Source: Acidimicrobiia bacterium
GTDB lineage: Bacteria; Actinomycetota; Acidimicrobiia; Spongiisociales; ZC4RG35
Assembly (NCBI GenBank): GCA_025929005.1
Contig: JAICND010000040.1
Location: forward strand, 1-8,487
Length of the DNA: 8,487 bases
Reading direction: 5' to 3'
Under the pieces are notes generated by a model, which did no database searches, had not been told where the DNA came from, and saw nothing but the letters and a program-made list of their open reading frames with translations. Made by a program: the position numbers and the translations under genes. This document shows, piece after piece, positions 7,016 through 8,487 of this stretch (position 1 is the first letter of the stretch; each line of letters begins with the position of its first letter).

Positions 7016-7600
7016 ATGCTATGGCTGGCGGTGGTGCTCGTCCTTTCAATGGGTATCGCCGTAATCCGTGGGGGACGCATGATCAACCTAGGCGACATCC
7101 ACCTGCGTTCGTGGTGGTTGCTGCCGGTCGGCTTCCTGCTCCAGGTGGGGGCCCAGCTCATTCCCCGGGACGAGGCAGGGTGGGGGGTCGCCCTCATCCT
7201 TCTTAGCTACGTCATCCTGCTTGGCCTGGTCCTCCTTAACCGAGATAAGCCGGGCTTGTGGTTGGTTGGTCTCGGCATCCTCATGAACTTCACGGTGATC
7301 GCTGTCAACGGGGGCATGCCCGTGCTGGCGGGAGCCGCCGAAGTTGCCTCGGGATTTGCCCCTGGGAACCCGGTCATCGCCGAGAGCTACAAGCACGTGG
7401 TTCTCGACAACAGCTCACGCCTCGTCTTCCTTGCCGATGTGATTCCACTCCGGATCGCCGGCGCCGGTCAGGTCATCTCACTGGGGGACGTGTTCCTGGC
7501 CGTGGGTCTGGGGTGGTTCATCGAATCAGAATTGCGACGTCCCATCCGCTGGTTCAAACGCGGCGCCCGGGCCAAGGCCGGGTCAGCAGTTCGCTACTGA
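7016..7600 (+). CDS. DUF5317 family integral membrane protein
   Basis: This 194-residue protein has about five hydrophobic segments (approximately 1-18, 33-50, 56-75, 80-97 and 150-172) and a basic C-terminal tail (RRPIRWFKRGARAKAG). Family hallmarks are RGGRMINLGDIHLRSWWLLP near the N-terminus, NFTVIAVNGGMPV (91-103) and the paired ADVIPL (140-145) and VISLGDVFLAVG (153-164) motifs. DUF5317 has no known function. The polar NGGMP and SLGD residues placed next to membrane spans suggest a binding site rather than a simple structural role; this is inference. The ATG at 7016 fits a -10 element 6 nt upstream. The gene is divergent from the crotonase-family gene and overlaps the HD-domain gene by 7 nt at their 3' ends. 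Confidence 0.85.
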   Translation: MLWLAVVLVLSMGIAVIRGGRMINLGDIHLRSWWLLPVGFLLQVGAQLIPRDEAGWGVALILLSYVILLGLVLLNRDKPGLWLVGLGILMNFTVIAVNGGMPVLAGAAEVASGFAPGNPVIAESYKHVVLDNSSRLVFLADVIPLRIAGAGQVISLGDVFLAVGLGWFIESELRRPIRWFKRGARAKAGSAVRY

Positions 7601-8463
7601 TCCGTCGAGGAGAGGGCGGGCGATCTGGATGGGTGATTCGCTCCCGGTTGAAACGCCTTGCGCCGCTCCAGTACCCGCCGTAGGGCACCAACGACCTCAG
7701 GATCGAAGTCATAGGCCGCCCCCTGATGCAGCACCTCGATCGCCTGCAACCCGGAGAGGCTGCGATCGGTGACAAGGTGGTCATAGGCGCTGGTTGCCCG
7801 CACAACCTTCGAGATCATTGATATGGATGGGTCCACCTGTTCGCCTGGTTTGCGATACGGCTCGTGCAATCGGCGGACATGGTCGGCAATCCGATCCAGA
7901 TATGGCGCCTGGGAGATGATCTCGGCGCCCCAGCGGGCGATGTCGTCATCCGTGTAACCAATGCGAAGGATGGCGGGCTCGGTGAGGGTGATTCGACCGA
8001 TGTCATGCATGAGGGCGGCGTACTCGAGATCGTCCATCTCGTGTCTCGACATCCCGAGATCCTTCCCGACCGCCAAAGCCAGTTCCACCGTGCGGTCGGC
8101 GTGGCCGTCGGTTCCCAGACCCGCCACCTCGGGGATGCGAGCCAAGGCCCGGATCGTCTGGCGGTAGGTGCGACGGATCGTTTGAAACCGTTTGAAGGCC
8201 GAATGGGCGAACAAATACGGAAGCCCGGCCACCCCCAACGCCCAGAGACCGATCCCCTCGGTGGTGACAGCCAGCGCAAAGAGAGCACCTGTAGCGATCA
8301 GGCTCACAAATACGTTGAGATCGCCTACCAGCGCTTTGGTCAGATAACGGCGCGAGAATTCGCGGGGACCCACCCGCAGTTGCACCCACATGGCCGCCTC
8401 GACCAGTAACCAGACTGCCGTGCCGGCCAGGAGCGGTGGTACCACTACCCACTGATCGTCCAT
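7594..8463 (-). CDS. Membrane-anchored degenerate HD-GYP-like domain protein
   Basis: From the ATG at 8463 the protein has 289 residues. Hydrophobic segments at about 6-30, 50-68 and 70-86 anchor it; an HD-type domain spans about 115-270. It aligns by eye with HD-GYP cyclic-di-GMP phosphodiesterases: GHADRTVELALAVGKDLGM (H121), AALMHDIGRITL (H153, D154), GAEIISQAPYLDRIADHV, LHEPY (H200) and SAYDHL (D228). Several metal-ligand positions are changed: the usual histidine four residues before G179 is I175, the first histidine of HHE is L199, the aspartate before AYD is S225, and the GYP loop is replaced by KPGEQ. It may therefore bind metal differently, have another substrate or be a non-catalytic sensor. 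The start is uncertain: the frame is open with no stop from 8463 to the right edge, no strong ribosome binding site is seen, and the true N-terminus may lie outside. Confidence 0.8.
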   Translation of the reverse strand: MDDQWVVVPPLLAGTAVWLLVEAAMWVQLRVGPREFSRRYLTKALVGDLNVFVSLIATGALFALAVTTEGIGLWALGVAGLPYLFAHSAFKRFQTIRRTYRQTIRALARIPEVAGLGTDGHADRTVELALAVGKDLGMSRHEMDDLEYAALMHDIGRITLTEPAILRIGYTDDDIARWGAEIISQAPYLDRIADHVRRLHEPYRKPGEQVDPSISMISKVVRATSAYDHLVTDRSLSGLQAIEVLHQGAAYDFDPEVVGALRRVLERRKAFQPGANHPSRSPALSSTDQ

Positions 8464-8487
8464 GGACTGGACTACCTCGAGGTTGCG

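Noticed and set aside
7864..8409. 181-residue plus-strand frame opposite the HD-domain gene
   Set aside because: Antisense shadow; the minus strand carries clear HD motifs and membrane segments.

Overview
The window is GC-rich and densely packed: nine protein-coding genes, one of them cut by the left edge and one possibly by the right edge. The gene content points to a high-GC actinobacterium: a class E sortase, a DUF5317 membrane protein, a SufR-type winged-helix regulator and several apparently leaderless genes. Acidimicrobiia or a related deep actinobacterial lineage fits, but the class cannot be fixed from sequence alone. I see no tRNA, rRNA, CRISPR array, transposase or phage gene. This looks like ordinary chromosomal backbone.

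Layout. (1) 1-195, minus: the N-terminus of an Mrp/ApbC-type Fe-S carrier ATPase. It diverges from (2) 249-980, plus: a SufR-like regulator. The 53-bp gap holds two overlapping inverted repeats and a palindromic -10. (3) 977-1948, minus: an unrecognised 323-residue soluble protein, convergent with the regulator and divergent from (4) 2067-4721, plus: aconitase AcnA with all three cluster cysteines. (5) 4706-5317, minus: a cytosolic sulfite-oxidase-fold molybdoenzyme, convergent with acnA. (6) 5344-5466, minus: a 40-residue single-span membrane protein, translationally coupled to (7) 5463-6173, minus: a class E sortase. (8) 6213-6980, minus: an enoyl-CoA hydratase/isomerase-family protein, divergent from (9) 7016-7600, plus: a DUF5317 membrane protein, itself convergent with (10) 7594-8463, minus: a membrane-anchored, degenerate HD-GYP-like protein.

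How the parts may relate. The regulator, Mrp and aconitase all concern Fe-S clusters, so the left half may be an Fe-S homeostasis neighbourhood; this is inference. The sortase and its coupled membrane microprotein form the tightest functional unit. The remaining genes look like neighbours without an obvious shared pathway.

Architecture. All three convergent pairs overlap at their 3' ends (4, 16 and 7 bp), which leaves no room for intergenic terminators. At least five genes have a TANNNT hexamer 6-8 nt before the chosen start codon and no Shine-Dalgarno sequence, the pattern of leaderless transcription. I found no convincing undescribed system. The best candidates for follow-up are the sortase microprotein, the degenerate HD-GYP protein and the regulator/mrp operator region.
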